From the NCBI GenBank assembly GCA_035296325.1, contig DATHBD010000082.1, positions 124,001-188,000 of the forward strand: a DNA stretch of 64,000 nt, written 5' to 3'. The position numbers were made by a program, and so were the translations under genes. Below, piece by piece: positions 43,840 to 54,421 of this stretch. Numbering within the stretch: the first letter of the stretch is position 1; each line of letters opens with the position of its first letter. Origin of the DNA: DATHBD01 sp035296325. Its GTDB lineage: Bacteria; Actinomycetota; Actinomycetes; Mycobacteriales; Micromonosporaceae. The notes below the pieces were generated by a model. It saw only the letters and a program-made list of their open reading frames with translations, made no database searches and was not told the origin of the DNA.

Positions 43840-44073
43840 GTCACTCCGTCGGTCCGCGCCAAGGGCATCGCAGGTGCCCGTTGACCATGGATCGGCCGCC
43901 AGCGGGCCAGGATGAGCACATTCGGCCGCCCGTTGCGCGCGGCTGTCAACATGGCGTCGTGACATCCGAACCGGTCCCCGCGCGTACCGCAATGTCGATA
44001 TGCTGCCGGCTCGGCGCGTCCGCCCGGGCTTCGGGGCGCCGCTGGCAGCGGCGTTGAGGGGACTGACAGGCGA

Positions 44074-44766
44074 ATGAGTGCGTTCGTTGCCGCGGCCCTC
44101 GGCGTTCCCACCGTCTTCCTGACGTTCCTGCTTATCGTCGTCATCGGCTACTGGCTGGTGGTCCTGCTGGGCGCCGGCGAGATCGACGCGCTCGACGGCG
44201 CGGAGGGCGAGATCGGCGAAGCCGGCCACGGCACGAACGGCGGCCTGTCCGGCGGCCTGTCCGGCGCCCTGGCAACGGTGGGGCTCGGCGGGGTGCCGGT
44301 GACCGTGGTGCTCTCGTTGCTGATCGCCGTCGCCTGGTTCGTCAGCCTGATCGGGACGGTGCTGCTCGGGCACCTGACCCTGTCGACGCCGCTGCTGGCC
44401 GCCGCCGGCCTGGCGGTGCTCATCGCCGCCGGGCTCGTGGCCGTCTTCACGGTGCGCCTGCTCGTTCTGCCGATCCGGCGGATGTTCTCGGGCGGTGCCG
44501 CGCCGTCCCGCGCCGACTTCGTCGGCCGGCCCTGCGTGATCCGCACCGGCCGGGTCGGGGCCGACTTCGGGCAGGCAGAGGTGACCGCGGGTGACGGGTC
44601 CTCCGCGGTCGTCCAGGTCCGCCAGACCGGCAACGAAGCCCTAACCGCGGGCAGCGTGGCCCTCATCTACGACTACGACCCGGATGGTGAGTTCTTCTGG
44701 GTGCTGCCCCGCAGCGCCGCCACGGGTCCCGAACTCCCCGGCACCGAACCCCAAAGGAACTCCTGA
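44074..44766 (+). CDS. OB-fold membrane protein (YqiJ/NfeD-like), flotillin partner
   Basis: A 230-residue protein with about three to four membrane helices (about 10-35, 75-95, 105-140) followed by a soluble beta-rich C-terminus (about 155-215; FVGRPCVIRTGRVGADFGQAEV) typical of the OB-fold in NfeD/YqiJ proteins. YqiJ-type proteins are encoded beside YqiK flotillins and help form membrane microdomains. Its TGA overlaps the next ATG by one base (TGATG), so it is translationally coupled to the flotillin gene. Confidence 0.8.
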   Translation: MSAFVAAALGVPTVFLTFLLIVVIGYWLVVLLGAGEIDALDGAEGEIGEAGHGTNGGLSGGLSGALATVGLGGVPVTVVLSLLIAVAWFVSLIGTVLLGHLTLSTPLLAAAGLAVLIAAGLVAVFTVRLLVLPIRRMFSGGAAPSRADFVGRPCVIRTGRVGADFGQAEVTAGDGSSAVVQVRQTGNEALTAGSVALIYDYDPDGEFFWVLPRSAATGPELPGTEPQRNS

Positions 44767-46775
44767 TGGATGTGCTCAACATCGGCTTCGGCGTACTGCT
44801 CGGCGTCGTGCTCCTCGTCCTCATCGCCCTCGCCTTCCTCGTCGCCCGACTGTTCCGCAAGATCGAGCAGGGCAAGGCCCTGATCGTCTCCAAGGTGCGC
44901 CGGGTCGATGTCACGTTCACCGGCGCCATCGTCCTGCCGGTGCTGCACAAGGCCGAGGTCATGGACATCTCGGTGAAGACCATCGAGATCGAGCGCAGCG
45001 GCAACGAAGGGCTGATCTGCCGGGACAACATCAGGGCCGACATCCGGATCACGTTCTTCGTCCGGGTCAACAAGACCGTGGAGGACGTCATCAAGGTCGC
45101 CCAGGCCATCGGCACCGCCCGGGCCAGCGACGAGACCACGTTGCAGGAGTTGTTCAGCGCGAAGTTCTCGGAAGCCCTGAAGACGGTCGGCAAGCAGCTC
45201 GACTTCGTGGATCTCTACACCCAACGCGACGAGTTCCGCGATCAGATCCTGCGGGTCATCGGCACCGACCTCAACGGCTACAGCCTCGAGGACGCGGCCA
45301 TCGACTACCTCGAGCAGACCCCGATGCACCGGCTCGACCCGGCCAACATCCTCGACGCCCAGGGCATCCGCAAGATCACTGAGTTGACCGCAATCGAGCA
45401 TGTCCGGACCAACGAGTTCCAGCGCAACGAGGAAAAGGAGATCACCCGCCAGAACGTCGACGCGCGGGAGGCCATCCTCGAGTTGCAGCGCCGGCAGACC
45501 GACGCCGAGACCAAGCAGAACCGCGAGATCGAAACCATGCGGGCACGGGAGCAGGCCGAGATCTCCAGGGTCCAGGCGGAGGAGCGGCTCAAGGCCCAGA
45601 CGGCCCATATCCGCACCGACGAGCAGCTCGGCATCCAGAACGAGAACCAGGCCCGGGAGATCGCCGTCGCGCAGAAAAACCGGGAACGCGTCATCGCCAT
45701 CGAGACCGAGCGGATCGAGAAGGACCGCCAGCTCGAGATCATCGCCCGGGAACGCGAGACGGCGTTGTCCACCATCTCGAAGAACAAGGAGGTGGAGACG
45801 GAGAAGCGGGCGATCGCCGAGGTGATCCGGGAACGGATCGCGGTGGACAAGACCGTGGCCGAGCAGGAGGAGAACATCAAGCGGCTGCGCGTCGTCGAGG
45901 AGGCGGAGCGCACCCGCCAGGCCGTGATCATCGCGGCGGAGGCCGAGGCGCAGGAGGGCCTGGTCAAGGACATCAAGGCGGCCGAGGCCTCCGAGTTGGC
46001 CGCGCGGCACAAGGCCCGGGAGGACCTGGTCCTGGCGGAGGCACGCCAACAGGCCGCCGAACTGGACACCCGGGCGAAGATCCGCCTCGCCGAGGGACAC
46101 CAGGCGGAGGCCGCCGCCGCCGGGCTCGCCGAGGTGCAGGTCCGCGAGCGCGACGCCGCGGCCACCGAGAAGGTCGGTCGCGCCGAGGCGGTGGTGGCGC
46201 GCGAGATGGCGCTGGTGGCCGCGGACGCGGTGCGGGACAAGCTCAAGGGCGAGGCCGAGGGCCTCACCGACAAGGCAGCCGCGATGGCCGCCCTGGACTC
46301 CGCGAGTCGCGAGCACGAGGAGTACCGCCTGCGGCTGGAAGCGGAGAAGGAGATCCGGCTGGCCAGCATCGACGTGCAGCGGCAGATCGCCGACGCGCAG
46401 GCCTCCGTGGTCGCCGCGGGTCTGGAGAAGGCGAACATCGACATCGTGGGCGGCGACAGCGTCTTCTTCGACCGGTTGATGAGCTCCATCACCATGGGCA
46501 AGAGCGTCGACGGGTTCGTCGAGCACTCCGATGTCGCGAAGGCGCTCGGCGGCCCGTGGTTGGACGGCTCGGGGAACTTCGGGCAGGACCTGACCCGGCT
46601 GCTCGGCTCGCTCAACAGCAACGACATCAAGAACCTGACCCTCGCAACGCTCCTCGGCCAACTGATCAAGGCCGGCGGGTCGGACGCCGGCAAGCTCCGT
46701 GAGCTGTTGAGTACCGCGCATCGGCTCGGCGTTGCGGAGGCGCCCGTCGCCGCGCTCGCCACGTCGAGGCAGTGA
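44766..46775 (+). CDS. Flotillin (SPFH/band 7) family protein, YqiK-like
   Basis: A 669-residue membrane scaffold protein. One N-terminal membrane helix (about 4-28) is followed by an SPFH domain (about 35-205; VDISVKTIEIERSGNEG; RITFFVRVNKTVEDVI). A very long Glu/Ala/Arg coiled coil (about 210-555) follows, as in flotillins that oligomerise in the membrane, and a helical tail (about 560-669; NSNDIKNLTLATLLGQL). The gene overlaps its neighbours by one base upstream and four bases downstream. It is the middle gene of a three-gene operon and is likely to build a membrane platform for the ATPase. Confidence 0.93.
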   Translation: MDVLNIGFGVLLGVVLLVLIALAFLVARLFRKIEQGKALIVSKVRRVDVTFTGAIVLPVLHKAEVMDISVKTIEIERSGNEGLICRDNIRADIRITFFVRVNKTVEDVIKVAQAIGTARASDETTLQELFSAKFSEALKTVGKQLDFVDLYTQRDEFRDQILRVIGTDLNGYSLEDAAIDYLEQTPMHRLDPANILDAQGIRKITELTAIEHVRTNEFQRNEEKEITRQNVDAREAILELQRRQTDAETKQNREIETMRAREQAEISRVQAEERLKAQTAHIRTDEQLGIQNENQAREIAVAQKNRERVIAIETERIEKDRQLEIIARERETALSTISKNKEVETEKRAIAEVIRERIAVDKTVAEQEENIKRLRVVEEAERTRQAVIIAAEAEAQEGLVKDIKAAEASELAARHKAREDLVLAEARQQAAELDTRAKIRLAEGHQAEAAAAGLAEVQVRERDAAATEKVGRAEAVVAREMALVAADAVRDKLKGEAEGLTDKAAAMAALDSASREHEEYRLRLEAEKEIRLASIDVQRQIADAQASVVAAGLEKANIDIVGGDSVFFDRLMSSITMGKSVDGFVEHSDVAKALGGPWLDGSGNFGQDLTRLLGSLNSNDIKNLTLATLLGQLIKAGGSDAGKLRELLSTAHRLGVAEAPVAALATSRQ

Positions 46776-49700
46776 GCGGGCAGGTGGCCGACCCCGCCGC
46801 TCCCGGTGCCGCTCCCGCCGCTCCCGGGGCCGACAGGGGGACCGTTCCCGGCGCGACGGCGGCCCCGCGCGACGCTGACCGGAACGGCGCCGAGCCGTCC
46901 GTCGGCACCGGACTGGACGCGGGCACCTACGAGGTGCTCCGGGGGCGCCTGCGCACCCAGGTTGCCGAGCTCGGCCGGCGGGCGGAGGCGCTCAACGCCC
47001 GCCGCCTGACGACGTTCGGCAGCACCGAACTGAGCCTGCTCGGCACGGAGCGGATCCGCACCGAGCACAACTGCGTGCCCCGCGACATCGTCTCGGTGGG
47101 CGGGCGGATGCTGTTCGGGTACAACGTCTTCATCGGCCTCAAGGCCGAGACGTCGGTCGACGATGTGTTCTCGCTGCACCACTTCGCCCGGGCGGAAGGG
47201 GCCGGCGCGGAGGCCGGCGCGGGCACCGCGGCCGGCAAGGCGGCATTCCGGTTCGAGGACGCGGCCGCCGACGAACTGCCCGGCCTGCTGCGCGCCGCCC
47301 AGTTCCAGCGCGACTTCGCCGAACTGTACCGCTACTACCGGGAGACCCGGCTGGTCCAGCTCCGACGCCTCGACGGTCGGCTGCTGGCCATCTTCCAGAC
47401 GAGTCCCCGCATCGACGACATCCGGGTACTGCGGTGGCGGGTCGACACCTCGGGCGCGGTCAGCTATCTGGACAACCGGGGCGAGCGCGACCACACGTTC
47501 CCGCCGTCACACGACTTCGAGTGGCTCGAAACCACGCGGGACAACCACGTGCTGGGGCGACACCCACACATCTCAATCGATGACGAGGTCTTCGTCGAGA
47601 CGGTCGGCGGCAACCTCACCGTGAAGGTGGAGAACAACACCGAGTCCGGGGAGGGCGTCTACAGCGAGCCGGTCGAGGAGCCGCTGCAGAGCCTCGCCGA
47701 CGCCGACGTGTCGTACGCCAGGGTGGGGCCGCTGATCCTGCTCCGGATCCGGCCGTACAAGGAGACCCAGTGGCGGCACCTGGTCTTCAACACCCGGACC
47801 CGGGCGGTGGTGCGACTCGACAGCATCGGGCAGGCATGCCAGCGCCTGCCCGAGGATCACGGGATCATCTTCCCCGGCGGGTACTACCTGTCCACCGGCG
47901 CGACGAAGACGTTCGAGACGGACGTGGCGAGCCTGGAGTTCGAGCGGATGATCCGCTCCGCGAACGGCGAGGACGTGCTCTACGTCTTCCACGCCCGGGC
48001 CGAGGGCCGCAGCCTGCTGCTGTCGTACAACGTGATCCGCAAGGAGATCGCCAACCCGATCCCGTGCCACGGCTACTCGCTCTTCGACGACGGCACGCTT
48101 GTCGTCTTCCGGGCCACCTCCGAGGAGCCGACCCGGGTGCACCCGATGCAGGTCTGGCAGACGCCGTACCAGTCCGACACCTACGCGGCGGCGCAGCCGG
48201 TGGGCACCGGGCCGCTGGAGCGCATCGGCAACGCCGAGCTGGTCCGTGGCATCTCCGACTGCCTTTCGCTGGGGCGCATGGTCGAGGAGATGGCCCCCTC
48301 CGTGGCGGTCTTCGAGGCGCTCATCGCGACCTGTGCCAAGATTTTCGACCACTACCACTGGCTTGGTGAATCCGAGCTCGGTGATCTCCGTGCGCCGTTG
48401 GCGGACGTGCGGGCCACCGCGGAACAGGTCCTCGACGAGTACGAGACGGTGCAGACCCTGACCGCCCGCGCCGCCGCTGACCTCGCCACCGCCGCAGCCG
48501 AGATCACGTCGATGATGCGGCTGGCCCGGGCCGAGGCGCCGCGCACCGCCGACGCCTGGGTCACCCAACTCGCCGAGCTGCGACGCGCCCAGGGCCGGCT
48601 GATCACCCTGCGGGAGCTGCGTTACGTCGACGTCGCCGAGATCGACCGGCTGGCCGGCGATCTCGCCGCCGAACTGACCGCGGCAGCGCAGCGCGCGGTC
48701 GAGTTCCTGCAGGGCGACGACGCATTTGCCGGCTACCACGCGCAGGTCGATGGGTTGATCGCCGACGCCGAGGCGATCGCCACCGTCGCGGACGCGACTC
48801 CGGTCACCGAACGGCTCACCGCGCAGGCCGAAGGCCTGGAGATTGTGACCGAGGTGGTCGGGTCCCTGGACGTCGCCGCGGCCACGGTCCGGACCGCCAT
48901 CCTGGCCCGGATCGGTGAGGTGCTCGCCGGCGTCAACCGGGCCCGGGCGACCCTGGACGCCCGCCGCCGGGAGTTGCGCTCGGCTGAGGGCCGCGCCGAG
49001 TTCGCCGCCGAATTCGCCCTGCTCAGCCAGGCGGTCACCGGCGCGTTGGCGACTGCCGACACGCCGCAGCGCTGTGACGAGCAAGTGGGTCGGCTCCTTC
49101 TGCAGCTGGAGAACATGGAGTCGCGCTTCGCCGACCTGGACGACTTCGGCGCGCAGTTGGCCGACAAGCGCGAAGACGTGTACGAGGCCTTCGCGTCGCG
49201 CCGGCAGGCCCTCGTCGACGAGCGGGCCCGGCAGGCCGGCCGGCTCAGCGACTCGGCGGAGCGGATCCTGCGCAGCGTGCAGCGCCGGGTCGCCGGCCTG
49301 CGCTCGCTGGACGAGGTGAACACGTACTTCACCTCCGATCCGATGATCACCAAGCTGCGCGCGGTGGGCGAACAGCTGCGCGCCCTCGGCGACGCTGTCC
49401 GGGCCGAGGAACTCGAGGGCCGGGTCAAGGCCGCCCGCCAGGAGGCCGGCCGGGCGCTGCGCGACCAACTGGACCTCTACAGCGACGGCGGCGAGACGAT
49501 CCGACTGGGGCGGCACCGGTTCGCGGTCAACACCCAGTCCATCGACCTCACCCTGGTGCCGCAGGACGGCCGGATGAGCCTGGCCATCACCGGGACGGAC
49601 TACCGCGCCCCCGTGCACGACCAGGCGTTCCAGGCCACCCAGCCGTACTGGGAGCAGTTGCTGGTCTCCGAGTCACCGCAGGTGTACCGGGCGGAGTACC

Positions 49701-51937
49701 TGGCCACCGCCATCCTCGCCGACGCCGAGCTGGGCGGCGGTGGGCTCAGCGTGGACGCGCTGTACCGGGCGGCGGCCGATGCCAGCCTGGAGGATCTGGT
49801 CCGCCGGGTCGCCGAGAGCCGGTACGACGAGGGGTACGTGCGCGGCATCCACGACGCCGACGCCACCGTGATCCTGGACGCGCTGCTGCGGTTGTACGCC
49901 GGCGCCGGTCTGCTGCGCTACCCGCCGGCGGCGCGCGCGATGGCGCAGGTGTTCTGGTCGTTCGGCTGCGCCGAGCCGACCCGGGCGGCGTGGACGACGC
50001 GGGCGGTGTCGCTGGCCCGGGCCCGAACCATGTTCGGCCGGCCGACGGACAACGGCGCGGACGCGGCCGACGACCTACGCGCCGAGGTGGCCGCCGCGCT
50101 GACATCGTTCGCTTCTGGCGCCCGTCTGGCCGGGTGGGCCGGCGGCGACCTCGACCTGAGCGCCGAGTACCTCACCGGGGAACTCGCCTGCGCACCGCTC
50201 GGCTTCGTCACCAGCGCTGCGGCCCGGGCCCTGCTCGACGACTTCCGCACCGCGCTCGGCGGGCCGCAGTCCAAACAGGGCGCCGAGTTCACCGAGGACC
50301 TGCGCGCGTTGGGGGACGACCTGGCCGCCCGGGCGCAGCTGGTCACGGCATGGCTCGGGGCGTTCCTCTCCACCACCGCCAGCCCCACCTCAGCCACCCC
50401 CGCGGACGGGAACGCCGGGGCGGCACGGCGGTACTCGGCCGCCGACCTGCCGGAAGCCGTCGCCATCGAGCTGTGCGGCGCCGCCCTCCCCCGGCACGAC
50501 TCCTCGGCGAGCCTGTCCGAAGTCGTCGTCGGCCTGCTCGGCTCGCATCCACGCGTTCTCGATCGACGGCTGCGCCTGAACATCGACGAGGTGCTGACCC
50601 GGACCAGGCGGTTCCGCACGGTACGGGTGCCGGCCTTCCGCGCGTACCAGCGCCAGCGCACCGAGCTCCTCGCCGCCCAGCGGGAGCGGCTGCGGCTGTC
50701 GGAGTACCAGCCGTCGGTGATGAGCGCCTTCGTCCGCAACCGGTTGCTGGATGAGGTCTACCTGCCGCTGATCGGGGCCAACCTGGCCAAGCAGCTCGGT
50801 GCGGTCGGTGCCGGCAAACGCACCGACCAGATGGGGCTGCTCCTGCTCATCTCGCCGCCGGGGTACGGCAAGACCACCCTCATGGAGTACGTGGCGAGCC
50901 GGCTCGGTCTGGTGTTCGTCAAGGTCAACGGACCTGCCCTGGGGCACGCGGTCACCTCGCTCGATCCCGCCGAGGCACCCAACGCCACCTCGCGGCACGA
51001 GGTGGCGAAGATCTCCTTCGCCCTCGAGCTGGGCAGCAACGTGCTGCTGTACCTGGACGACATCCAGCACACCTCGCCGGAGCTGCTGCAGAAGTTCATT
51101 TCACTCTGTGACGCCCAGCGCCGGATGGAGGGGGTGTGGGACGGCCGGACCCGCACGTACGACCTGCGCGGCAAGCGCTTCGCGGTCTGCATGGCCGGCA
51201 ACCCGTACACCGAGTCCGGCCAGCTCTTCCGCGTCCCGGACATGTTGGCGAACCGGGCCGACGTCTGGAACCTGGGCGACGTGCTCGCCGGCCGGGAGGA
51301 TCTCTTCGCGCTCAGCTACGTCGAGAACGCACTGACCTCCAACCCGGTCCTGGCGCCGCTGTCCACCCGGGACCGCGCCGACATCGGGCTGCTGGTGCGC
51401 CTCGCCGACGGCGACGACACGGTCCGGCCGGACCAGCTCAGCCATCCGTATGCGGCGGCGGAGCTGGAGCAGATCCTGGCAGTGCTGCACAAGGTGCTCC
51501 GGGTGCAGCGCGTGGTGCTCGCCAACAATCAGGCGTACATCGCCTCGGCGGCACAGTCCGACGCGTCCCGCACCGAGCCGCCGTTCCTGCTCCAGGGCTC
51601 GTACCGCAACATGAACAAGTTGACCGAGCGCATCGTCGCGGTGATGAACGACGACGAGCTGGACGCCGTCATCGACGACCACTATCTCGGCGAGGCGCAG
51701 ACGCTCACCTCCGGCGCCGAGGCCAACCTGCTGAAGTTCGCGGAACTGCGCGGCACGATGACGGCCGAGCAGGCCCGGCGGTGGGCCGAGGTGAAGGCCG
51801 GCTACCTGCGGGCACGTGCGCTGGGCGGGGACGCCGACGACCCGATGAGCCGCGCGGTGGGCGCCGTCGGCCTGGTGGCCGATGGTGTCCGGGCCGTCGA
51901 GCACGCCATCCGTCGGGCGGCGGAGCGGCCGGCCTGA
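46772..51937 (+). CDS. Giant AAA+ ATPase of the DUF3686 / DNA-repair-ATPase type
   Basis: A 1721-residue soluble protein starting with GTG 46772 overlapping the flotillin stop as GTGA. After a Pro/Ala linker (about 1-45), the region to about 450 has many beta strands and matches what I recall of DUF3686 in proteins called DNA repair ATPases. A long alpha-helical region (about 500-900) has heptad character. The C-terminal module has Walker A SPPGYGKTT (about 1364), Walker B VLLYLDDIQH (about 1425), and CMAGNPYTESGQLFRVPDML. MoxR-like AAA order is seen. Function in the flotillin operon is unknown; a membrane-linked remodelling or defence role is possible. Confidence 0.85.
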   Translation: MSGQVADPAAPGAAPAAPGADRGTVPGATAAPRDADRNGAEPSVGTGLDAGTYEVLRGRLRTQVAELGRRAEALNARRLTTFGSTELSLLGTERIRTEHNCVPRDIVSVGGRMLFGYNVFIGLKAETSVDDVFSLHHFARAEGAGAEAGAGTAAGKAAFRFEDAAADELPGLLRAAQFQRDFAELYRYYRETRLVQLRRLDGRLLAIFQTSPRIDDIRVLRWRVDTSGAVSYLDNRGERDHTFPPSHDFEWLETTRDNHVLGRHPHISIDDEVFVETVGGNLTVKVENNTESGEGVYSEPVEEPLQSLADADVSYARVGPLILLRIRPYKETQWRHLVFNTRTRAVVRLDSIGQACQRLPEDHGIIFPGGYYLSTGATKTFETDVASLEFERMIRSANGEDVLYVFHARAEGRSLLLSYNVIRKEIANPIPCHGYSLFDDGTLVVFRATSEEPTRVHPMQVWQTPYQSDTYAAAQPVGTGPLERIGNAELVRGISDCLSLGRMVEEMAPSVAVFEALIATCAKIFDHYHWLGESELGDLRAPLADVRATAEQVLDEYETVQTLTARAAADLATAAAEITSMMRLARAEAPRTADAWVTQLAELRRAQGRLITLRELRYVDVAEIDRLAGDLAAELTAAAQRAVEFLQGDDAFAGYHAQVDGLIADAEAIATVADATPVTERLTAQAEGLEIVTEVVGSLDVAAATVRTAILARIGEVLAGVNRARATLDARRRELRSAEGRAEFAAEFALLSQAVTGALATADTPQRCDEQVGRLLLQLENMESRFADLDDFGAQLADKREDVYEAFASRRQALVDERARQAGRLSDSAERILRSVQRRVAGLRSLDEVNTYFTSDPMITKLRAVGEQLRALGDAVRAEELEGRVKAARQEAGRALRDQLDLYSDGGETIRLGRHRFAVNTQSIDLTLVPQDGRMSLAITGTDYRAPVHDQAFQATQPYWEQLLVSESPQVYRAEYLATAILADAELGGGGLSVDALYRAAADASLEDLVRRVAESRYDEGYVRGIHDADATVILDALLRLYAGAGLLRYPPAARAMAQVFWSFGCAEPTRAAWTTRAVSLARARTMFGRPTDNGADAADDLRAEVAAALTSFASGARLAGWAGGDLDLSAEYLTGELACAPLGFVTSAAARALLDDFRTALGGPQSKQGAEFTEDLRALGDDLAARAQLVTAWLGAFLSTTASPTSATPADGNAGAARRYSAADLPEAVAIELCGAALPRHDSSASLSEVVVGLLGSHPRVLDRRLRLNIDEVLTRTRRFRTVRVPAFRAYQRQRTELLAAQRERLRLSEYQPSVMSAFVRNRLLDEVYLPLIGANLAKQLGAVGAGKRTDQMGLLLLISPPGYGKTTLMEYVASRLGLVFVKVNGPALGHAVTSLDPAEAPNATSRHEVAKISFALELGSNVLLYLDDIQHTSPELLQKFISLCDAQRRMEGVWDGRTRTYDLRGKRFAVCMAGNPYTESGQLFRVPDMLANRADVWNLGDVLAGREDLFALSYVENALTSNPVLAPLSTRDRADIGLLVRLADGDDTVRPDQLSHPYAAAELEQILAVLHKVLRVQRVVLANNQAYIASAAQSDASRTEPPFLLQGSYRNMNKLTERIVAVMNDDELDAVIDDHYLGEAQTLTSGAEANLLKFAELRGTMTAEQARRWAEVKAGYLRARALGGDADDPMSRAVGAVGLVADGVRAVEHAIRRAAERPA

Positions 51938-52027
51938 CCGACCGCTGGACGCCGCGGACAAACGCCTCACCCTCCCCCGCTACCGGCCGATCTGAGGGGT
52001 GCGACCAGCGGAGGAGGTCTGAGCGGG

Positions 52028-54394
52028 ATGGCTGTGCCCCCAAGCCGGCTGGCCGGCCTTCGCGTGGTCGCGTCGCGCGCCCGCCGGACCGACCCGCTGC
52101 TGCTCACCTCGTTCTCGATCGTGATCTTCGCGATCGTGTGGTTCGGAGTGAACCTCGACCGGCCCAGGGCGCTGTGGCTGCTGTGGCTCCCGTCCCCACT
52201 GGCCGCCGCGATGTTGACGGCGGTGTTCCAGCGCGTCGCCCGAACCGAACGGCTACCCGCCCTCACCCGCAGGTTCTGGCGGCACCTCAGCTTCTCCGCG
52301 GCGATGGTGGGCGCCGGTTCGCTGGCACAGGCCTACGACGCGCTGCAGGATCCGCTTGCCGGCGGCCAGCGCACCGGACCGGCCATGTTGATCTCTTACA
52401 CCTGCGCGATCGCGATCGTCATGTGGGCCCTCCTCCGCCTGCCGCTGGGTGTCCAGGCGCGTGGCGAACGCCTTCGGGTGGCGCTGGACGCCGGCACGGT
52501 CATGCTGGCGGCCGCGGCGTTTCTCTGGCACTTCAACACCCGGCCGCTGCTGGCACTCGGCGCAGACCGGAGCACCACCCTGATCACGTCCGCGATGGTG
52601 GCCCTCCTCGCCCTGCTGGCCGTGTTCGCCATCGCCAAGGTGGTGCTGTCCAGTCACGCCTTCATCGACCGGGCCGCGCTCCGGCTGCTGGCCTGTGCCA
52701 TCCTGATCGGCAGCCTCTCCGCACTTCCGCAGCAGTACCTCTCCAGCCAGCCGCACCTGATGTCGACCCAGCTCAGCGTCCCCGCCGTGATGTTCCTCGC
52801 GGCATGGGCAGGGGTCCGGCAACGCGCCAGCGGGCAGCTACCGGCCGGCACCTTTGCAGACGTCGGCCGGCGACCGTTCACCGTGCTGCCCTACCTCGCC
52901 GTTGCGGCTGTCGACGCATTGCTTCTGACGCTGCTCTGGTCGCCGAACGACGATGAACTGGTGATCGGGGTGGTGGCGGTCCTGCTCACCGGACTCGTCG
53001 TGCTGCGGCAGGTCACAGCGTTCCAGGACAACCGGCGACTGCTCGATCAGCTTGACCACGGGGCGACCCACGACACGCTGACCAATCTTCCCAACCGGCG
53101 ACTGTTCAACGAACGGCTGCAGCACGCGCTGACCTCCGGGACGCCCCGGACGGTGAGTGTGGCGCTCATCGACCTCGATGACTTCAAGGTGGTGAACGAC
53201 AACCTGGGGCACGAGATCGGCGATGCGCTGCTCGTCGCCGTGGCGCAGCGACTCACCACCTGCGTCCGGGCCCCGCACACCGTGGCGCGGCTGGGCGGTG
53301 ACGAGTTCGTCCTGATCCTCGACGAAGTCGGGCCGGCCGCCGCGTCAGCCACCGCGGAAACCATCACCGCCGCGCTGACCGAACCGATCGCCGCGCAGGG
53401 CCATGAGCTGTTGATCCGGGCCAGCATCGGGATCGCCGACGGTGGCACCGGCGACGAGCCGAGCCAGCTCCTCCGCCGGGCTGACATCGCCATGTACGCC
53501 GCCAAGAACCTCGGTGGCAGCCGGCATCTGCACTACCAGGCCGGCATGGCAGGTACCGTGGCGAATCACGCCCAGTTGGGCGTCGAGCTGCGCCAGGCCA
53601 TCCTGGCGGAGCAGTTCGTTGCCCTGTACCAGCCGATCGTGAGCCTGGACAGCGACGCACAGATCACCGGCGTCGAGGCGCTCGTCCGCTGGGTTCATCC
53701 GGTGCGCGGCATGCTCCCGCCCAGCGAGTTCATCCCCCTGGCCGAGCGCACGGGCCTCATTGTCCCGCTGGGCCGTTGGATCCTCCGCCACGCGTGCTTC
53801 CAGCTCGTTGCCTGGACCGCGGAGCACGGTGCGACGAACCCGGCGTTCCTGAACGTCAACGTGTCCGCCCGGGAGTTGCGCGAGGGGGGGTACGCCGACG
53901 ACGTCGCCGCGGCACTCGCCGACTCGGGGTTGGCGCCGGACCGCCTCACCCTCGAGATCACCGAAACGACGATCTTCGAGCTCGGAGCGTCAGTGACGAA
54001 TCTCCAGCACCTGCGCGACATGGGCGTGCGGATCGCCCTCGACGACTTCGGCACCGGGCAATCCACCCTCACCCAGCTGCAGAACTGCCCGGTCGATCAG
54101 CTCAAGCTGGACCGGTCTTTCACCCGGGCAACGGTGAACACGGAGCCGACCATCGCCGCCGCGGTGCTGCAGCTGGCTCGGGTCCTGCGTCTGGCCATCA
54201 TCGCGGAGGGCGTCGAGACCGCCCAGGAGGCGCACCGGCTGCGCCACATCGGCTACGAGACCGCGCAGGGCTACTTCTTCGCTCGCCCCATGCCGGCCGA
54301 GGAACTCAACGATCGGCTTCGGGCGCAGGCGCACACGCCGTGCCTCAGCGGCGCCGGCGGCCGGATAGCGACGCTACCGGTCACGGCCCACTGA
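52028..54394 (+). CDS. Polytopic membrane GGDEF-EAL protein
   Basis: A 788-residue protein. Roughly eight to nine membrane helices occupy about 28-340 (an unassigned sensor region). The GGDEF domain (about 350-510) has LGGDEFVLIL, and the EAL domain (about 525-770) has VEALVRW, LEITETTIFE, ALDDFGTGQST and LKLDRSF, so both c-di-GMP synthesis and breakdown motifs are intact. ATG 52028 follows GGAGG. It starts 90 bases after the giant ATPase stop and could be transcribed with that operon. Together with the GGDEF-EAL gene on the other side, it brackets the flotillin genes. Confidence 0.92.
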   Translation: MAVPPSRLAGLRVVASRARRTDPLLLTSFSIVIFAIVWFGVNLDRPRALWLLWLPSPLAAAMLTAVFQRVARTERLPALTRRFWRHLSFSAAMVGAGSLAQAYDALQDPLAGGQRTGPAMLISYTCAIAIVMWALLRLPLGVQARGERLRVALDAGTVMLAAAAFLWHFNTRPLLALGADRSTTLITSAMVALLALLAVFAIAKVVLSSHAFIDRAALRLLACAILIGSLSALPQQYLSSQPHLMSTQLSVPAVMFLAAWAGVRQRASGQLPAGTFADVGRRPFTVLPYLAVAAVDALLLTLLWSPNDDELVIGVVAVLLTGLVVLRQVTAFQDNRRLLDQLDHGATHDTLTNLPNRRLFNERLQHALTSGTPRTVSVALIDLDDFKVVNDNLGHEIGDALLVAVAQRLTTCVRAPHTVARLGGDEFVLILDEVGPAAASATAETITAALTEPIAAQGHELLIRASIGIADGGTGDEPSQLLRRADIAMYAAKNLGGSRHLHYQAGMAGTVANHAQLGVELRQAILAEQFVALYQPIVSLDSDAQITGVEALVRWVHPVRGMLPPSEFIPLAERTGLIVPLGRWILRHACFQLVAWTAEHGATNPAFLNVNVSARELREGGYADDVAAALADSGLAPDRLTLEITETTIFELGASVTNLQHLRDMGVRIALDDFGTGQSTLTQLQNCPVDQLKLDRSFTRATVNTEPTIAAAVLQLARVLRLAIIAEGVETAQEAHRLRHIGYETAQGYFFARPMPAEELNDRLRAQAHTPCLSGAGGRIATLPVTAH

Positions 54395-54421
54395 CGCACG
54401 GTGTGTGCGCCTGGCACCGCG

